Shown here piece by piece: positions 16,138 to 24,505 of a DNA stretch of 37,290 nt; the first letter of the stretch is position 1; each line of letters begins with the position of its first letter. Source of the DNA: Planctomycetota bacterium (lineage in GTDB: Bacteria > Planctomycetota > J058); assembly GCA_019636275.1 (NCBI GenBank), contig JAHBXY010000087.1, positions 1 through 37,290 on the forward strand, read 5' to 3'. Under the pieces are notes generated by a model. The model was given only the letters and a program-made list of their open reading frames with translations. It did no database searches and was not told where the DNA came from. A program made the position numbers and the translations under genes.

Positions 16138-16560
16138 TCCGCGCCCCCGCCCGAGCACGACGGCGACCCCACGCACCTGGCCGCCCACGCGAGCCCGCTC
16201 AAGCGGGCCGTGTTCGTCGCGCTCGGCCTGACCGCGGCGGCGATCGGCATCGTCGGCGTGTTCCTGCCGCTGCTGCCGACCGTCCCCTTCCTCGTCCTCG
16301 CCGTGTGGGCCTTCGCGCGCAGCTCGCCCTTCCTCGAGCGCTGGATCCTCGACCACCCGCACCTCGGCCCGCCGGTCCACCGCTGGCGCGAGCACGGCGT
16401 CATCAGCCTCCAGGCCAAGGTCCTGGCGACGCTCTGGCTGACGGTCTCGGTGGCCATCGCCTTCCACGCCGCGGGCCCGACCCTCGGCGGCGTGGCCGCC
16501 GCCGCCTGCGCCTGCGTGGCCCTGTTCCTGTGGACGCGCCCCTCGGCCCCGCGGGCGTGA
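16135..16560 (+). CDS. DUF454 (YbaN-type) small membrane protein
   Basis: The 141-residue protein matches the DUF454/YbaN family: FVALGLTAAAIGIVGVFLPLLPTVPFLVLAVWAFARSS, then FLERWILDHPHLGPPVHRWREHGVISLQAKVLA, both family hallmarks (given in outline), and two further hydrophobic segments near the C-terminus. The function of the family is not established. The N-terminal 25 residues are polar and cytoplasmic by the charge pattern. It starts at GTG 14 bases after the secretin stop, with a -10-like box immediately upstream, so it probably has its own promoter rather than belonging to the pilus run. Confidence 0.87.
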   Translation: MSAPPPEHDGDPTHLAAHASPLKRAVFVALGLTAAAIGIVGVFLPLLPTVPFLVLAVWAFARSSPFLERWILDHPHLGPPVHRWREHGVISLQAKVLATLWLTVSVAIAFHAAGPTLGGVAAAACACVALFLWTRPSAPRA

Positions 16561-16569
16561 GGAGCTCAC
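16557..16569. terminator. Inverted repeat over the DUF454 stop codon
   Basis: GTGAG (16557-16561) and CTCAC (16565-16569) form a perfect 5-bp stem with a 3-base loop and contain the TGA stop. It is short and without a T-run. It could be a weak terminator; several other genes in the window also end inside inverted repeats. Confidence 0.3.
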
Positions 16570-16887
16570 CCCCGTGGCGGCCCGTGCCACCTCGATGATC
16601 CCCGACGACGAGCGGGTCGAGCTCCCGCCAGGCTCCTCCTGAGCCGCGACGACACCCGTGCACAGCGACGGACTCAGCTTGTGCGGCCGGCGCCCGTCCC
16701 TATACTCGCGGCGCAAGGGCGAGCGCATGCGCAACCTGTCACTCACCTGTGTCGCCGTGGCCGGGGTCCCGGTCGCCGGCTGCGGCGGTTCGTCGATCCG
16801 GTCCGAGGTCCGGGGCAGCTCGCGACCCCGTGGCTGCGGGCCGCCTCTTCGTCGATACACGCCAACCGCTGACCTCGAGGGAGCCCC
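16570..16887 (+). promoter_or_regulatory. Long gap before the carbonic anhydrase: sigma70-like promoter plus a tiny ORF
   Basis: This stretch of just over 300 bases has no clear gene apart from a short possible lipoprotein ORF (listed separately). A plausible sigma70-type promoter is TTGTGC (16679-16684), 16 bases, TATACT (16701-16706), the best canonical promoter seen in the window. It would transcribe the tiny ORF and the carbonic anhydrase. Nothing else is recognised here. Confidence 0.5.
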
Positions 16888-16891
16888 GTGA
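16727..16891 (+). CDS. Possible 54-residue lipoprotein, or remnant of one
   Basis: ATG 16727 opens a short frame beginning MRNLSLTCVAVAGVPVAGCGG, which looks like a lipoprotein signal with the lipobox VAGC. After the Cys only about 35 residues follow, with no recognisable domain, and the frame ends across the start codon of the carbonic anhydrase. Other frames in the second half (AAGRLFVDTRQPLTSREP) look at least as protein-like, so this may be a real small lipoprotein, a frameshifted remnant or a chance ORF. A sigma70-like promoter lies 20 bases upstream. Confidence 0.3.
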   Translation: MRNLSLTCVAVAGVPVAGCGGSSIRSEVRGSSRPRGCGPPLRRYTPTADLEGAP

Positions 16892-17577
16892 AGACCCTGA
16901 ACGCCGAGCTTCAACGCAAGATCACCCCCCGCGCGGCCCTGGAGCTGTTGAAGCGGGGGAACGAGCGGTTCATCAGCAACCTCAAGGCGAACCGCGACCT
17001 GCTGGAGCAGGTCAACCTCACCCGGGACGGTCAGTGGCCGTTCGCCACCGTCCTCAGCTGCATCGACAGCCGGACGTCGGCCGAGCTGATCTTCGACCAG
17101 GGACTGGGCGACATCTTCAGCATTCGCATCGCGGGGAACGTCGTCAACACGGACATCCTCGGGAGCATGGAGTTCGCCTGCAAGGTCGCCGGGTCGAGGC
17201 TCGTCGTCGTGCTCGGCCACACGAAGTGCGGCGCGGTCAAGGGCGCGTGCGACCACGTCGAGATGGGCAACCTCACCGAGCTGCTCTCCAAGCTGCAGCC
17301 GGCGGTCTACGCCGAGCGCGAGACGGCCGACCCGAACCAGCGCACCTCGAAGAACAGCGGCTTCGTGGAGCGCGTGGCCGCGATCAACGTGCGCCGCTCG
17401 GTCAAGAGCGTGATCGAGCGCAGCTTCATCCTCGAGCAGATGGTCGAGGCCGGCTCGATCGGGGTGGTCGGGGCGACCTACGACGTGGAGACGGGCAAGG
17501 TCGAGTTCGACCCGGACGTCGAGTTCATCCGCGACGAGAAGAACCCGTCGTTCAGCCTCGCCGAGCTGCGGCACTGA
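16888..17577 (+). CDS. Beta-class carbonic anhydrase
   Basis: The 229-residue enzyme interconverts CO2 and bicarbonate in the cytoplasm using zinc. All zinc and catalytic residues of the beta class are present: Cys58, Asp60 and Arg62 in SCIDSRTS, and His111 and Cys114 in GHTKCGAV. The flanking blocks GDIFSIRIAGNVVNTDILGSMEFA and the C-terminal GVVGATYDVETGKVEF are typical (first given in outline). There is no signal peptide. The start is GTG 16888 preceded by GAGGGAG. The length is normal for a bacterial beta-CA. Its neighbours do not form an obvious pathway with it. Being a zinc enzyme near metal genes is suggestive but no operator is seen. Confidence 0.96.
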   Translation: MKTLNAELQRKITPRAALELLKRGNERFISNLKANRDLLEQVNLTRDGQWPFATVLSCIDSRTSAELIFDQGLGDIFSIRIAGNVVNTDILGSMEFACKVAGSRLVVVLGHTKCGAVKGACDHVEMGNLTELLSKLQPAVYAERETADPNQRTSKNSGFVERVAAINVRRSVKSVIERSFILEQMVEAGSIGVVGATYDVETGKVEFDPDVEFIRDEKNPSFSLAELRH

Positions 17578-17748
17578 TCCATCGCAGGCCGGTCCGCTGA
17601 CGGGACGTGGCGGCGGGGTCGAGTCGACGACGCGACCGCGCCGCTCGCTGCCAGGCCGCGCGAGGCGCGGCCGGGGGCGCGCCGCCCACGCCGGACGACG
17701 AAGCTGATGGTCGCCGGGAGCGTGGTCCGCGCGATCCGCCCGGGCTGC

Positions 17749-17765
17749 TACGCTCTGACGCCATG
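17749..17765 (+). promoter_or_regulatory. Probable leaderless promoter of the DUF1295-like gene
   Basis: TACGCT (17749-17754) lies 8 bases before the ATG at 17763 and there is no ribosome-binding site. This mirrors the arrangement in front of the DUF454 gene and suggests a leaderless or nearly leaderless transcript. Confidence 0.4.
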
Positions 17766-18497
17766 TCGCCAGCGCTCGCCCGCTACCTCCGGGTCCGGGA
17801 TCACCTCTCGGACGACCTGCTCGGGGGCCCGAAGGTCCTCAAGCTCTCGTGGGTGATCAATCTCCAGAAGGGCGGCACCCTCCCGTTCGTGCTCGCCCTG
17901 ATGGCCGCCCAGGACGCGTGGACGCCGACCGCCTGGACGTACCTGGCCCTGCACGGCAGCTACGGCCTCGTGTGGCTGCTCAAGGAGCTCGTGTTCCCGG
18001 ACCCGTCCTGGCAGAAGCGGGTCACCCTCGCCGGCGCCCTGAGCGCCTGGCTGCTCGTGCTCGGGCCCTACTGGCTGGCGCCGGTGCTCCTGATCTCGCG
18101 GGGGGTCGAGCAACCGCCCGAGCTCCTCGCCGCGGCGACGCTGCTCTACGTGCTCGGCCTCGTCGTCATGGTCGGCGCCGACGCGCAGAAGTTCTTCGTC
18201 CTGCGCGCCAGGCCCGGGCTGATCACCGACGGGTTCTTCGCCCGCACCCGCAACCCGAACTACCTGGGCGAGATGACGCTCTACGCCAGCTTCGCGCTCG
18301 TGGCCGGCCACTGGGCGCCCTGGGTCGTCCTGGCGGTCGTGTGGACGGCCGTGTTCTTGCCGAACATGTGGCGCAAGGACGCCAGCCTGGCCCGCCACCC
18401 CGGGTGGGCGGACTACCGGGCGCGCACCGGGCTGCTCCTGCCCAGGCTCCTCCGTGGCCCTGCTCCCCTGGACGCGCCCCTCCGCCCCGGGGGGTGA
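17763..18497 (+). CDS. ICMT/DUF1295-like membrane protein
   Basis: The 244-residue protein has about six hydrophobic segments (e.g. LPFVLALMAAQ, WLLVLGPYWLAPVLLI, LLYVLGLVVMVGADAQKFF) and the C-terminal signature of the isoprenylcysteine methyltransferase / steroid 5-alpha-reductase-like superfamily: GLITDGFFARTRNPNYLGEMTLYASFAL with the RxPNYxGE motif, then WRKDASLARHPGWADYRARTG (both given in outline). Such enzymes use S-adenosylmethionine or NADPH at the membrane; which reaction applies here cannot be told. The ATG at 17763 is chosen because it follows a -10-like box; upstream in-frame codons exist but have no coding character. Confidence 0.8.
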   Translation: MSPALARYLRVRDHLSDDLLGGPKVLKLSWVINLQKGGTLPFVLALMAAQDAWTPTAWTYLALHGSYGLVWLLKELVFPDPSWQKRVTLAGALSAWLLVLGPYWLAPVLLISRGVEQPPELLAAATLLYVLGLVVMVGADAQKFFVLRARPGLITDGFFARTRNPNYLGEMTLYASFALVAGHWAPWVVLAVVWTAVFLPNMWRKDASLARHPGWADYRARTGLLLPRLLRGPAPLDAPLRPGG

Positions 18498-18513
18498 GGG
18501 CTGCACTCCGGGC

Positions 18514-19131
18514 ATGGTGCGGCGGCTGGACCCGGCGGTCGAGGAGCGCCTCGCGGCGGCCCTGGAGACCGCGACGAGCTACTTCATGGGCAACGCGGAC
18601 GTGCAGGGCGCGGCGCTGGCGCTGGCGAGCCGCCTGGACGAGGCTGGGATCCCGTACGCCATCGCCGGCGCCCTGGCGCTCGCGGCGCACGGCTACCTGC
18701 GCGTCACGGACGACGCCGACGTGCTGCTCACGCGCGAGGGCCTCGCCGAGCTCGAGCGACGCTTCGTGGCTGCCGGCTACGAGCGCTCCGGCAGCAAGGG
18801 CCTCCGCGACGCGCAGCGCAACGTGAAGATCGACGTGCTCACCGCCGGCGACTTCCCGGGCGACGGCAAGCCGAAGCCGGTGGCGTTCCCCGACCCGGCG
18901 CAGGTGGCCGAGCGGGGCGAGCGCTTCGCGGTCCTGCCGCTCGAGCGGCTGATCGAGCTGAAGCTCGCCTCGGGCATCAGCGCGCCGCATCGTCTCCGCG
19001 ACCTCGCCGACGTGCTCGAGCTCGTCCGCGCCGGCGGCCTGCCGCGGGCGCTCGGGGAGCGCCTCGACGCGTCGGTGCGCCCGAAGTTCGACGAGCTCTG
19101 GCTCGCCGCCCAGGGCGCCGACCCGACCTGA
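18514..19131 (+). CDS. Nucleotidyltransferase-fold protein (AbiEii-like)
   Basis: The 205-residue protein has, at about residues 38-75, the block AGIPYAIAGALALAAHGYLRVTDDADVLL (in outline), the pattern of the minimal nucleotidyltransferase fold with R.T.D.D in the active site. VKIDVLTAGDF supplies a later acidic strand and FAVLPLERLIELKLASG followed by RDLADVLELV is typical of AbiEii/toxin-like nucleotidyltransferases that often bind an antitoxin partner. No partner gene is next to it. The ATG 18514 is preferred over ATG 18454, which lies inside the preceding gene; a GGGGTGAGGG stretch upstream may be the ribosome-binding site. Whether it modifies tRNA, antibiotics or protein is unknown. Confidence 0.75.
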   Translation: MVRRLDPAVEERLAAALETATSYFMGNADVQGAALALASRLDEAGIPYAIAGALALAAHGYLRVTDDADVLLTREGLAELERRFVAAGYERSGSKGLRDAQRNVKIDVLTAGDFPGDGKPKPVAFPDPAQVAERGERFAVLPLERLIELKLASGISAPHRLRDLADVLELVRAGGLPRALGERLDASVRPKFDELWLAAQGADPT

Positions 19132-19198
19132 CGCTCACGGACGCGGCCGACGAGCAGGGCGTCCCCGAGCGCCTGCGCATTGGCGCGCCGCGAGGGGG

Positions 19199-20017
19199 CT
19201 AGGCCAGCCCCTGGCGCAGCACCGTGAGGAAGCTGGCCACGTCAGGGAAGCGGTCCTCGGGCGCCTTGGCGAGCGCCCGCTCGAGCGCGACGGAGACGAC
19301 CATGCGCAGCCCCGGGCGGAGGAGCGACGGCGGCTCGGGCGCCTGCTCGCAGATGGCGCGCGTCAGGTCCAGCGTCGTCCGACCGGAGAGCGGCGGCCGG
19401 CCGCAGAGCGCCTGGTAGAGCGTCGCCGCCAGGCCGTACACATCGGTCCTCGCGGTGCGGGGGCGGCCGCGCACCACCTCGGGCGCCAGGTAAGGCCCGC
19501 CGCGCGGGAGCCCCGTCGTCGTGAACCCGGGCCAGTCGGCCAGGCCGGCCGGGGGCAGCAGGCGCGCCCTGCCGCTCGGCTCGACGACCACGTGCTCGGG
19601 CGTCACCCGCCCGTGCACGAGGCGGCGCTCGTGCGCGACCCCGAGCGCCTCAGCGAGGTCGGCGGCCAGCGCCCACGGCTCTCCGGCCGGCAGCGGGCCG
19701 AGGCCGCCGAGCGTCCGTCCGACGAGGCGCTCGGTGACGACGAAGAGCGCATCGGTCCCCGGGTCGCGCCCCCAGTCGAAGACGCGGACCACCCCGGGGT
19801 GGTCGAGCAGGTTGGGGCTGTCCTCCAGCGGCCGCAGCCAGGCCCCGGACGGGTCGCCGAGGTCGACGGTCGTGATCTCCACGACGACCTCGCGCCCGTC
19901 GGCGGCCCGCGCCTGCCAGAGGTCGACCTGGCCCCCGTACCCGCCGAGCGGCGCGAGGACCTCGTAGGCGTCGAGGAACCGCTCCCCGACCCGGAGCCGC
20001 CGAACGGCCCGGCGCAC
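19199..20017 (-). CDS. Protein kinase-like protein, probable pseudokinase
   Basis: The 272-residue protein follows the Hanks-type kinase fold throughout: glycine loop GGYGGQV (25-31), VLLDHPGVVRVFDWG-like alphaC/beta4 region, hinge FVVTERLVG, GVAHERRLVHGRVTPEHVVV for the catalytic loop, YLAPEV (APE motif) and TDVYGLAATLYQALCGRPP. However, the key catalytic residues are missing: the beta3 Lys is Glu (VVVEI, residue 47), the HRD Asp is replaced (HGR), and the DFG Asp is absent (LLPPAGLA). It is therefore probably inactive as a kinase and acts as a binding module. It starts at GTG 20017, overlapping the end of the DUF2330 gene by convergence of start and stop (no gap), so the two are co-expressed. 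Confidence 0.8.
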   Translation of the reverse strand: MRRAVRRLRVGERFLDAYEVLAPLGGYGGQVDLWQARAADGREVVVEITTVDLGDPSGAWLRPLEDSPNLLDHPGVVRVFDWGRDPGTDALFVVTERLVGRTLGGLGPLPAGEPWALAADLAEALGVAHERRLVHGRVTPEHVVVEPSGRARLLPPAGLADWPGFTTTGLPRGGPYLAPEVVRGRPRTARTDVYGLAATLYQALCGRPPLSGRTTLDLTRAICEQAPEPPSLLRPGLRMVVSVALERALAKAPEDRFPDVASFLTVLRQGLA

Positions 20018-20019
20018 GC

Positions 20020-21102
20020 CTAGCTCGCCCGGCGGCGCCGCCGCAGGACGACGAAGCCGACGACCAGGGCGCCGAGGAACGGCTCGGCGGGGATGAGCAC
20101 CCGCCGCTCGCGCCAGACCGTGATCGTCGGGATCAGCTCCGCGCCCGCCGGGTCGGTCGAGAACCAGAGGTCCTCCTCGCCGCCGGGCCAGGTCTCGTCC
20201 TCGAACGCGGTCAGCCAGGCGCCGGCCGCGAGGTCGGCCGCCGGGACGGCGTCGCCGAGGAGCTGGGTGAGCGACCACCGGGGCGAGCTCGACGCGTACT
20301 TCACCTGGCCGGCCCAGGGCTTCGCGCCGGCGTCGCCCAGGCCGCCCGACGCGCGCCCGTCGCCGACGTAGAACACGCGCAGGGTGTTGCCGCCGCCGCG
20401 CTGGTCGGTCGGCGTCCGGTAGGGGAACAGCGGCCGGTCGGTCTGGAAGCTCATGCGCAACGACCCCGTCCCGACGCGCCCCTTCTCGCCCGCGAACTTG
20501 AACGCGGTCACGATCCACTTCGCCTGCACGTAGGGCTCGACCCACGCGCGCAGCTCCGGCCGCGCGTCGTAGCCGTTGTCCTCGAGCCAGCGCGCCAGCG
20601 CGGCGGCGTCGTCGGCGCGCAGGACCGCCGCGTCGTAGCCGGCGACGCGCGTCTGCTGCAGCACGTCGACGGTCGGCAGCTCGTCCATCGACCGGGTGAA
20701 CCCCGCACCCTCGGACGCCATGCGCGGCGCCGTCAGGGGGGTAGAGGCCAGCATGAAGCCGAGGACGTATCGATTGCGGACCTCGTACACGATCCGCGGC
20801 TCGATCTCCTCGCACAGCCGATCGAACACCTCGGCGCCGACCTCCGCGAGTCGGGGCTCCGTGGGGGTGGGCACGAGGAACCCGAAGCCCGCCTCCTCCG
20901 AGGCGAAGCTCGCCCGCCGCACGAAGTGCTCGGTCTTCGTGGCCGCGCTCCAGGCGACCAGGATCTCCTGCTCGGCGATCTTGACCCGCGTGTCGGGCCC
21001 GGGCGGGAACGCCGGGCAGCAGGCGCGGACGCGCGCGGCGGGCGCGAGCGCGACGACGAGGGCGAGCGAGGCGAGGCTGACGGCGGCGAGGCGTGTGCGC
21101 AT
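20020..21102 (-). CDS. DUF2330 exported protein
   Basis: The protein has 360 residues from ATG 21102 (GGAAGG upstream); an in-frame GTG/ATG a few codons earlier is less likely. A signal peptide (MRTRLAAVSLASLALVVALAPAARVRA) precedes the DUF2330 hallmark CCPAFPPG, followed by IAEQEILVAWSAATKTEHFVRRASF and FGFLVPTPTEPRLAEV (given in outline). One membrane helix near the C-terminus (FLGALVVGFVVL) followed by RRRRR anchors it to the inner membrane with the domain outside the cytoplasm. The family is frequent in Planctomycetota and Myxococcota and has no known function. It is coupled to the downstream pseudokinase gene, hinting at an envelope sensing role, which is inference. Confidence 0.87.
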   Translation of the reverse strand: MRTRLAAVSLASLALVVALAPAARVRACCPAFPPGPDTRVKIAEQEILVAWSAATKTEHFVRRASFASEEAGFGFLVPTPTEPRLAEVGAEVFDRLCEEIEPRIVYEVRNRYVLGFMLASTPLTAPRMASEGAGFTRSMDELPTVDVLQQTRVAGYDAAVLRADDAAALARWLEDNGYDARPELRAWVEPYVQAKWIVTAFKFAGEKGRVGTGSLRMSFQTDRPLFPYRTPTDQRGGGNTLRVFYVGDGRASGGLGDAGAKPWAGQVKYASSSPRWSLTQLLGDAVPAADLAAGAWLTAFEDETWPGGEEDLWFSTDPAGAELIPTITVWRERRVLIPAEPFLGALVVGFVVLRRRRRAS

Positions 21103-21184
21103 GGCGACCTTCCCGCCGGCCATTGAACGCCCCGAGGCCAGGCCAGGTCAACGGGGGCGGGCGCGCCGCCGCGCGCGCACGGGC

Positions 21185-22939
21185 TCAGCCCCGCAGGGCC
21201 AGGCGCAACGCCTCCCCCAGCGCCGGCGCGAGGTCGTCGGGCGCCTCGACGACGGCCGCGCGCGGGTAGAGGGCGGCGACGCGCGGGGCGGCCAGGCCCA
21301 CGCCGACGACGCGCGCGCCGCCGCGCTCGAGGTCGCGCACGACCTGCCGCAGGTGCGCCTCGAGGCGCGGGTCGCCCCTGTCGGTGAGCAGGTCGCCGCG
21401 CTCGCCCGTGTTGGGCCGGCCGTCCGAGACGACGAGCAGGAGGCGCGTGCGCCGCCCGCGACGGGCGAGGCGCGCGCCGGCCCAGGCGACCGCCTCGCCG
21501 TCCACGTTGTTCTGCCGCTCGAGGCCGGTCGCGTGACCGAAGGCGTGGCGGCAGGCCCGCGCCGGGCGGTCGAAGGGCTTGAGCACGACGTGGACCAACG
21601 GCACGCCCCGGTCGAGGCCGGGCCGCGGCCCGGCCGCGGCGAGCGTGGTGAAGCCCAGGACCTCGGCGTCGACCTCGAGCGCCTCGGCCGCCAGCGCCAG
21701 GGCCAGGCCGGCCGTGAGGGCGGCGCGGTGCTGCGGCGTCGAGAGCGACCCCGAGCAGTCGAGGAGCACGCTCACCGCCGCGTCGACCCGCCGCTGCGGC
21801 CGCCGGCGGGCGAAGACGCGCGGGTCGTCGGTCACCGCCCGCGCCAGACGCCGGGGGTCGAGGAGGCCCCGCGCCTGGTCGCGCGCGACGGCCGGGCCGG
21901 CGTCGTGGCAGGCCAGGCGCGCGGCGCGCCAGCGCCCGCCGATGGCGCGGCGGCGGCTCAGAGCGTCGCCGTGCGCGGGTGGCGCCGTCGAGAAGGACGC
22001 GCCAGCGGTCGTCCGCGCGGTCGCAGCGGTAGGGCGGTCTGCCAGGGCCGCCGGCGGCGCGTCGGCGTCGGCTCGCGATCGCGGCGGCATCGTCCTCGTC
22101 GTGCTCAGATCTGCGGGCGTCGCCCGCGCGCGCGGCCCGCCGGTCGCCGTCCGCCGCGCCTCGCGCCCGCCCAAGGCGCCGTCGCCCTCCGGCCTCACCG
22201 TCGGCGTCGTCGTCGCCGGCGTCCGCGCCGGCCCGTGCCCTCGGCCTCGCGCCCGCCGGCCGCGCCGCCGCGCTGGCCCGCGCCCGGCGCCGCCCTGTGG
22301 ACCGTCGTCGCCCGCCCAGCGCCGCGGCCGCCCTCCTCCTTTCGCGCGCGCGGCGCCTGCCCGCTCGGCCGCGACGCGCCGCTGGTTCGTGCCGCCGCCT
22401 GGCGCTGCGCGCCGCGCGCGCTTCGGCGGCGGGGGCCAGGTGCCGGCCTCGGCCGCCGAGCGCCGGCGAGGTCGAGCGCGCGCGCGACCTGCCCGCGACC
22501 CTGCCGCCGCCGTCGAGGGGAGCGATATGGCGCACCGGTCATGACGCCGCCGGGCAGGCGGCGCAGGGCCGGAGCGTCGACCGCGCCGGAGTCGCCCGCG
22601 GCCAGGTCAGCGCGCTGCCGGTCCGCCCGGCCGCGGCCCGCAGGGCGGCGAGGTCCGTGGGCGCAGCCGGGAGCGCCGTGCGCCGAGCGCGCGGTCGCAG
22701 CGCCCGTCCTCGAGCGCCTGGCGATCGCGCGCGCCGCGCCGGTCAGGCCGCCCAGGGCGCCCGGTCGCCCTCGCGCAGGCGCGCGGCCCGGTCGAGCGCC
22801 CCGGCGCGCCCAGGGGCCGTCGACGGGCGCGCAAGTGCAGGGCCGCGCCCTCGGCCCAGGGAGTCGCCGCGTCGCGCAGGACCTCGACCGGCCGCCCGAC
22901 CAGCGCGGCGGCCACGCCGGCGAGCGCCGCCGCGCTCAC
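21185..22939 (-). pseudogene. CobT-like VWA protein gene with several frameshifts
   Basis: The C-terminal part (21185 to about 21960) is intact and matches the VWA domain of cobaltochelatase CobT: LLDCSGSLS (MIDAS), VDAEVLGFTT, NNVDGEAVAWA, LLLVVSDGRPNTG and GGARVVGVGL. The expected start is GTG 22939, in a GTGA overlap with the CobS-like gene (VSAAALAGVAAALVGRPVEVLRDA). Between about 21960 and 22830 no single frame is coding-like: good segments (ALDRAARLREGDRAPWAA; ALEDGRCDRALGA; LPAAPTDLAALRAAAG; an acidic linker DDDADGEA) occur in different frames. Either the gene has decayed or the sequence has indel errors here. An intact protein would be about 580 residues, the usual CobT size. CobT-like VWA proteins act with CobS-like AAA+ ATPases to load or remodel metalloproteins. 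Confidence 0.7.
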
Positions 22940-23826
22940 CGTCGCCCCGTCGCCCGCTGGTAGAGCTCGGCCAGGACCACGCGGTCCTCGTCGGGCGCGC
23001 GGTCGAGGCACGTCGCGACGAACGCGGCCCCCAGGTCGAGGCCGAGGTGCGCCCGCGCCGTGGCCCAGGCCAGCGCCTTGCGCACGGAGAAGGTCGTCGC
23101 CAGCAGCCGCTCGGCCGCGGCGGCCCGGCGGGCCAGGCCGGCCACGCGGACGATCGCCGCCGCGTCGTCGGCGTCCACGCCGGCGCGCGCGACGAGCAGC
23201 GCCGCCTCGGCGCGCGGCGGCGGGTAGTCGAGGCGCACGACGAGGTCGAAGCGGTCGAGGAACGCCTCGTTCAGCACGCGCGTCCCGCGGTAGAGCCCGC
23301 CGCCGTCGCCGCGCCCGAGCGTGTTGGCCGTGGCCGCGACGACGAAGCGGCTCGCCGCGCCGTCGCGCCCGCGCCAGGGGTCGAGGCGCAGCGGCCGCCC
23401 GTCGGGGCCAGCGACGGCGGGCACCACCACGTCCTTGCGCTCGAGCACGCGCTGGAGGCAGAAGAGGACCTCGGGCGTGGCCGCGTCGAGCTCGTGCAGG
23501 ACGAGCGGGGCGCGGTCGAGCATGGCCTGGAGCGCCGGGCCCGGGCGGAAGACCGTCTCGCCGCCGCGCAGCTCTCGCGCACCGAAGAGCTCGTCGACCG
23601 AGAGGTCGCCGTGCAGGTTCAGGGCCGCCGGCGGCGCGCCGTCGAGCTCGGCCAGCGCGCGCTCGAGGAGCGTCGTCTTGCCGCAGCCGGTCGGGCCGAC
23701 GAGGAGCACGTTGAGGCGCCGGGCCAGGGCGCGCCGCACGAGCTCGCCCTGCGGCGGCTCCCACCAGGTCGCGTCGGCCGCCTCGGCCGGGGCCGGGGCC
23801 GGGGCCGGGGCGAGGGCGACGCTCAC
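22936..23826 (-). CDS. CobS-like AAA+ ATPase (MoxR type)
   Basis: The 296-residue protein has Walker A VGPTGCGKTTLLE at about 41-53, LVLHELDAA as Walker B, LFCLQRVLE, the sensor VAATANTLGRGDGGGLYRGT and FLDRFDLVVRLDYPP. These correspond one by one to the CobS subunit of aerobic cobaltochelatase (ATANT.G.GD..GLY.GT). CobS/MoxR ATPases form hexamers that work with a VWA partner to insert metal or activate metalloenzymes. Here the CobT-like partner follows with a GTGA overlap and a DUF1826 gene precedes with a GTGA overlap (GTG start 23826), forming a three-gene operon. The large chelatase subunit CobN is not in the window. The short PAPAPAPAEA stretch at the N-terminus is a linker. Confidence 0.9.
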   Translation of the reverse strand: MSVALAPAPAPAPAEAADATWWEPPQGELVRRALARRLNVLLVGPTGCGKTTLLERALAELDGAPPAALNLHGDLSVDELFGARELRGGETVFRPGPALQAMLDRAPLVLHELDAATPEVLFCLQRVLERKDVVVPAVAGPDGRPLRLDPWRGRDGAASRFVVAATANTLGRGDGGGLYRGTRVLNEAFLDRFDLVVRLDYPPPRAEAALLVARAGVDADDAAAIVRVAGLARRAAAAERLLATTFSVRKALAWATARAHLGLDLGAAFVATCLDRAPDEDRVVLAELYQRATGRR

Positions 23827-24461
23827 GCCAGGCCGTCGATCGTGAGGAGCACCCGCCGCTCCCCCGCGGCGCAGATCGGCGGCGAGCGGTGGACCGCGCC
23901 CTTCCCGTCGTTGTCGGGCCAGGCCCCGCCCTTGAGCAGCACCACGGCGAAGGTCGGGGCGCGGCGCACCACCCCGCCCGGGCGCAGCGCGTCGCCGTCG
24001 CGGGCGCCGAGCGCGCCCCGGTCGACGTCGGCCTCGTCGAGGAACTCCGTCCCCGGCCCGGCGTAGGTGCAGATCAGGCGCACGAGCACCTGGTCGGCGT
24101 GGAAGCGCGGGCACATGTCCTCGCCGAAGACGTTCAGCCGGAGGCCGACGCGCGCCGCGCCGAGCAGCTCGGCGTAGACGTCGGCCAGCCAGGCGAGGTC
24201 CTCGCGGAAGGCGTCGCGCTCGGGCCCGGCCGGGAACGTGGCCACCAGGCGCGCGAGCCCGTCCTCGAGCGCCTCGGGCTCTGCGGCGAGGGCCTGCTTC
24301 GACGTCTCCGCCCGGGCGAGGGCGTCGAGCCAGGCGCCGAGGGCGGCCGGGCGCGGCCGCTCGAGGATGACGACGTTCACGTCGTCCTCGTAGATCCGCG
24401 CCAGGTCGACCACCCGGTCCACCACGCGCCAGGTCGGCGCCGCCGCCACGGTCGTCGTCAC
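23823..24461 (-). CDS. DUF1826 protein, first copy
   Basis: The 212-residue protein (GTG 24461 with GGAGGGAGG upstream) shows the DUF1826 signature: MCPRFHADQVLVRLICTYAGPGTEFLDE (in outline) in the middle and GAVHRSPP near the C-terminus. Function is not established for the family. I note that FHAD and the later HRSP give an H-x-D...H arrangement like that of iron/2-oxoglutarate oxygenases (a cupin-type facial triad); this is an inference. The gene heads the DUF1826-CobS-CobT operon and is divergent from the COG0523 GTPase gene, with a shared palindromic promoter region between. A second copy lies at 28353-29048. Confidence 0.87.
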   Translation of the reverse strand: MTTTVAAAPTWRVVDRVVDLARIYEDDVNVVILERPRPAALGAWLDALARAETSKQALAAEPEALEDGLARLVATFPAGPERDAFREDLAWLADVYAELLGAARVGLRLNVFGEDMCPRFHADQVLVRLICTYAGPGTEFLDEADVDRGALGARDGDALRPGGVVRRAPTFAVVLLKGGAWPDNDGKGAVHRSPPICAAGERRVLLTIDGLA

Positions 24462-24505
24462 CGCTGCCCTCCCTCCGCGACGGCGCGCGCGGCCGCCGTG
24501 GATGA

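Noticed and set aside
18514..19131. Toxin of a type IV toxin-antitoxin pair
   Set aside because: The fold fits, but no antitoxin gene lies next to it.
19199..21151. One open frame of 650 codons that would fuse an N-terminal domain to the kinase-like protein
   Set aside because: The N-terminal part is a shadow of the DUF2330 gene, which has clear family motifs in its own frame.
22936..23826. Genuine cobaltochelatase CobS for vitamin B12 synthesis
   Set aside because: No CobN or other corrin gene is near, and the neighbours are zinc-type genes; it is kept as CobS-like only.
20696..24066. Long plus-strand frames opposite the CobS/CobT region
   Set aside because: They read as Arg/Ala/Pro-rich noise without any motif; the CobS and CobT motifs are on the minus strand.
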